Assembly: GCA_903901975.1 (NCBI GenBank)
Contig: CAIUTB010000129.1
Coordinates: 49,605-113,604 of the forward strand
Reading direction: 5' to 3'
DNA: 64,000 bases
DNA from: an uncultured Bacteroidales bacterium
Lineage (GTDB): Bacteria > Bacteroidota > Bacteroidia > Bacteroidales > Paludibacteraceae
Position numbers and translations under genes: made by a program. Below are positions 63,836-64,000 of the stretch, piece after piece (positions within the stretch are counted from its first letter, which is position 1; the number at the start of each line of letters is the position of its first letter). The notes below the pieces were generated by a model. The model searched no databases. It was given only the letters and a program-made list of their open reading frames with translations, and was not told the DNA's origin.

Positions 63836-64000
63836 TTAGTTTAAATGAATATGCAAATTTAGGATTATATTTTTACATATACAACTACAATTATAAAAAT
63901 CTACTTCTCCACCCCCATCAGTAGAAGAAAGAACTATATCAGACTGGATTTGGCAATCTTCAAAGCAAGGAGAAGCTGCAGCAAAACCTCCAGCGGAGCC
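63836..64000 (-). CDS. Possible C-terminal end of a gene running in from the right edge
   Basis: An open frame without a start codon enters from the window edge on the minus strand and ends at a TAA at 63,836-63,838. It ends in a Cys-containing tail (DGGGEVDFYNCSCICKN). The candidate -7 box of the next lipoprotein gene lies inside its last codons, so it could also be chance. Confidence 0.3.
   Translation of the reverse strand, partial: GSAGGFAAASPCFEDCQIQSDIVLSSTDGGGEVDFYNCSCICKNIILNLHIHLN
63854..63861 (-). promoter_or_regulatory. Candidate -7 box of the small lipoprotein gene
   Basis: The minus strand reads TAAATTTG, matching TAnnTTTG, about 25 nt upstream of the start codon. Confidence 0.45.

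Overview
The window is about 64 kb of low-GC DNA from a Bacteroidetes chromosome. Signs of this are SusC/SusD pairs, hybrid two-component regulation, TAnnTTTG-type -7 promoter boxes, BspA-like repeats and several type IX secretion (T9SS) C-terminal sorting domains. The mix of features suits an anaerobic, glycan-degrading Bacteroidales (Paludibacter-like), but the genus is an inference and no 16S gene is present.

Left part (1-13.3 kb), housekeeping and stress genes. On the minus strand there is a truncated glutathione peroxidase whose signal peptide is out of frame, a BspA-like surface lipoprotein, and a seven-gene operon read right to left: ABC ATPase, two MacB-type permeases, a MacA-type adaptor, a TolC-type channel, a PadR regulator and a PspC-domain membrane protein. 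Each of three gaps in this operon carries a facing pair of G/C-rich palindromic repeats. One copy has become part of a permease N-terminus. A DMT-family exporter, a PfkB/adenosine kinase and tRNA-Asn follow.

Middle part (13.6-57 kb), a very large polysaccharide utilization locus on the plus strand. It begins with a hybrid two-component (HTCS) regulator. Next comes an operon of GH29, sulfatase, PL8, GH29, PL8 and PL8 (T9SS) genes, a small nucleoside-deoxyribosyltransferase-like gene, GH2 and GH105. After that are two pectate-lyase-fold paralogues, three T9SS-exported beta-helix proteins of unknown function with a tiny peptide gene among them, SusC, SusD, a third surface lipoprotein, a chondroitin-ABC-like PL8 and GH88. 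Four PL8 lyases with both GH88 and GH105 hydrolases point to an acidic, uronate-containing polymer cut by beta-elimination. The fucosidases and the sulfatase point to fucose branches and sulfate, as in a fucosylated glycosaminoglycan-like glycan. Three promoters (upstream of 33,657, 37,257 and 42,697) share a gap-free bipartite motif at a fixed distance from the -7 box. It is a candidate binding site for the HTCS and the most interesting regulatory signal found.

Right part (57-64 kb). A separate operon (57.1-61.1 kb) encodes an N-acetylhexosamine-kinase-like protein, NagB, and a fusion of a degenerate NagB domain with a PIG-L deacetylase. This operon would take hexosamines from the polymer into central metabolism. 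tRNA-Lys (minus strand) follows, then a tyrosine recombinase and small lipoprotein or secreted genes, one with a frameshifted signal peptide, which may be the edge of an integrated element. The two tRNA genes point towards each other across the whole locus and end in nearly identical terminator hairpins.
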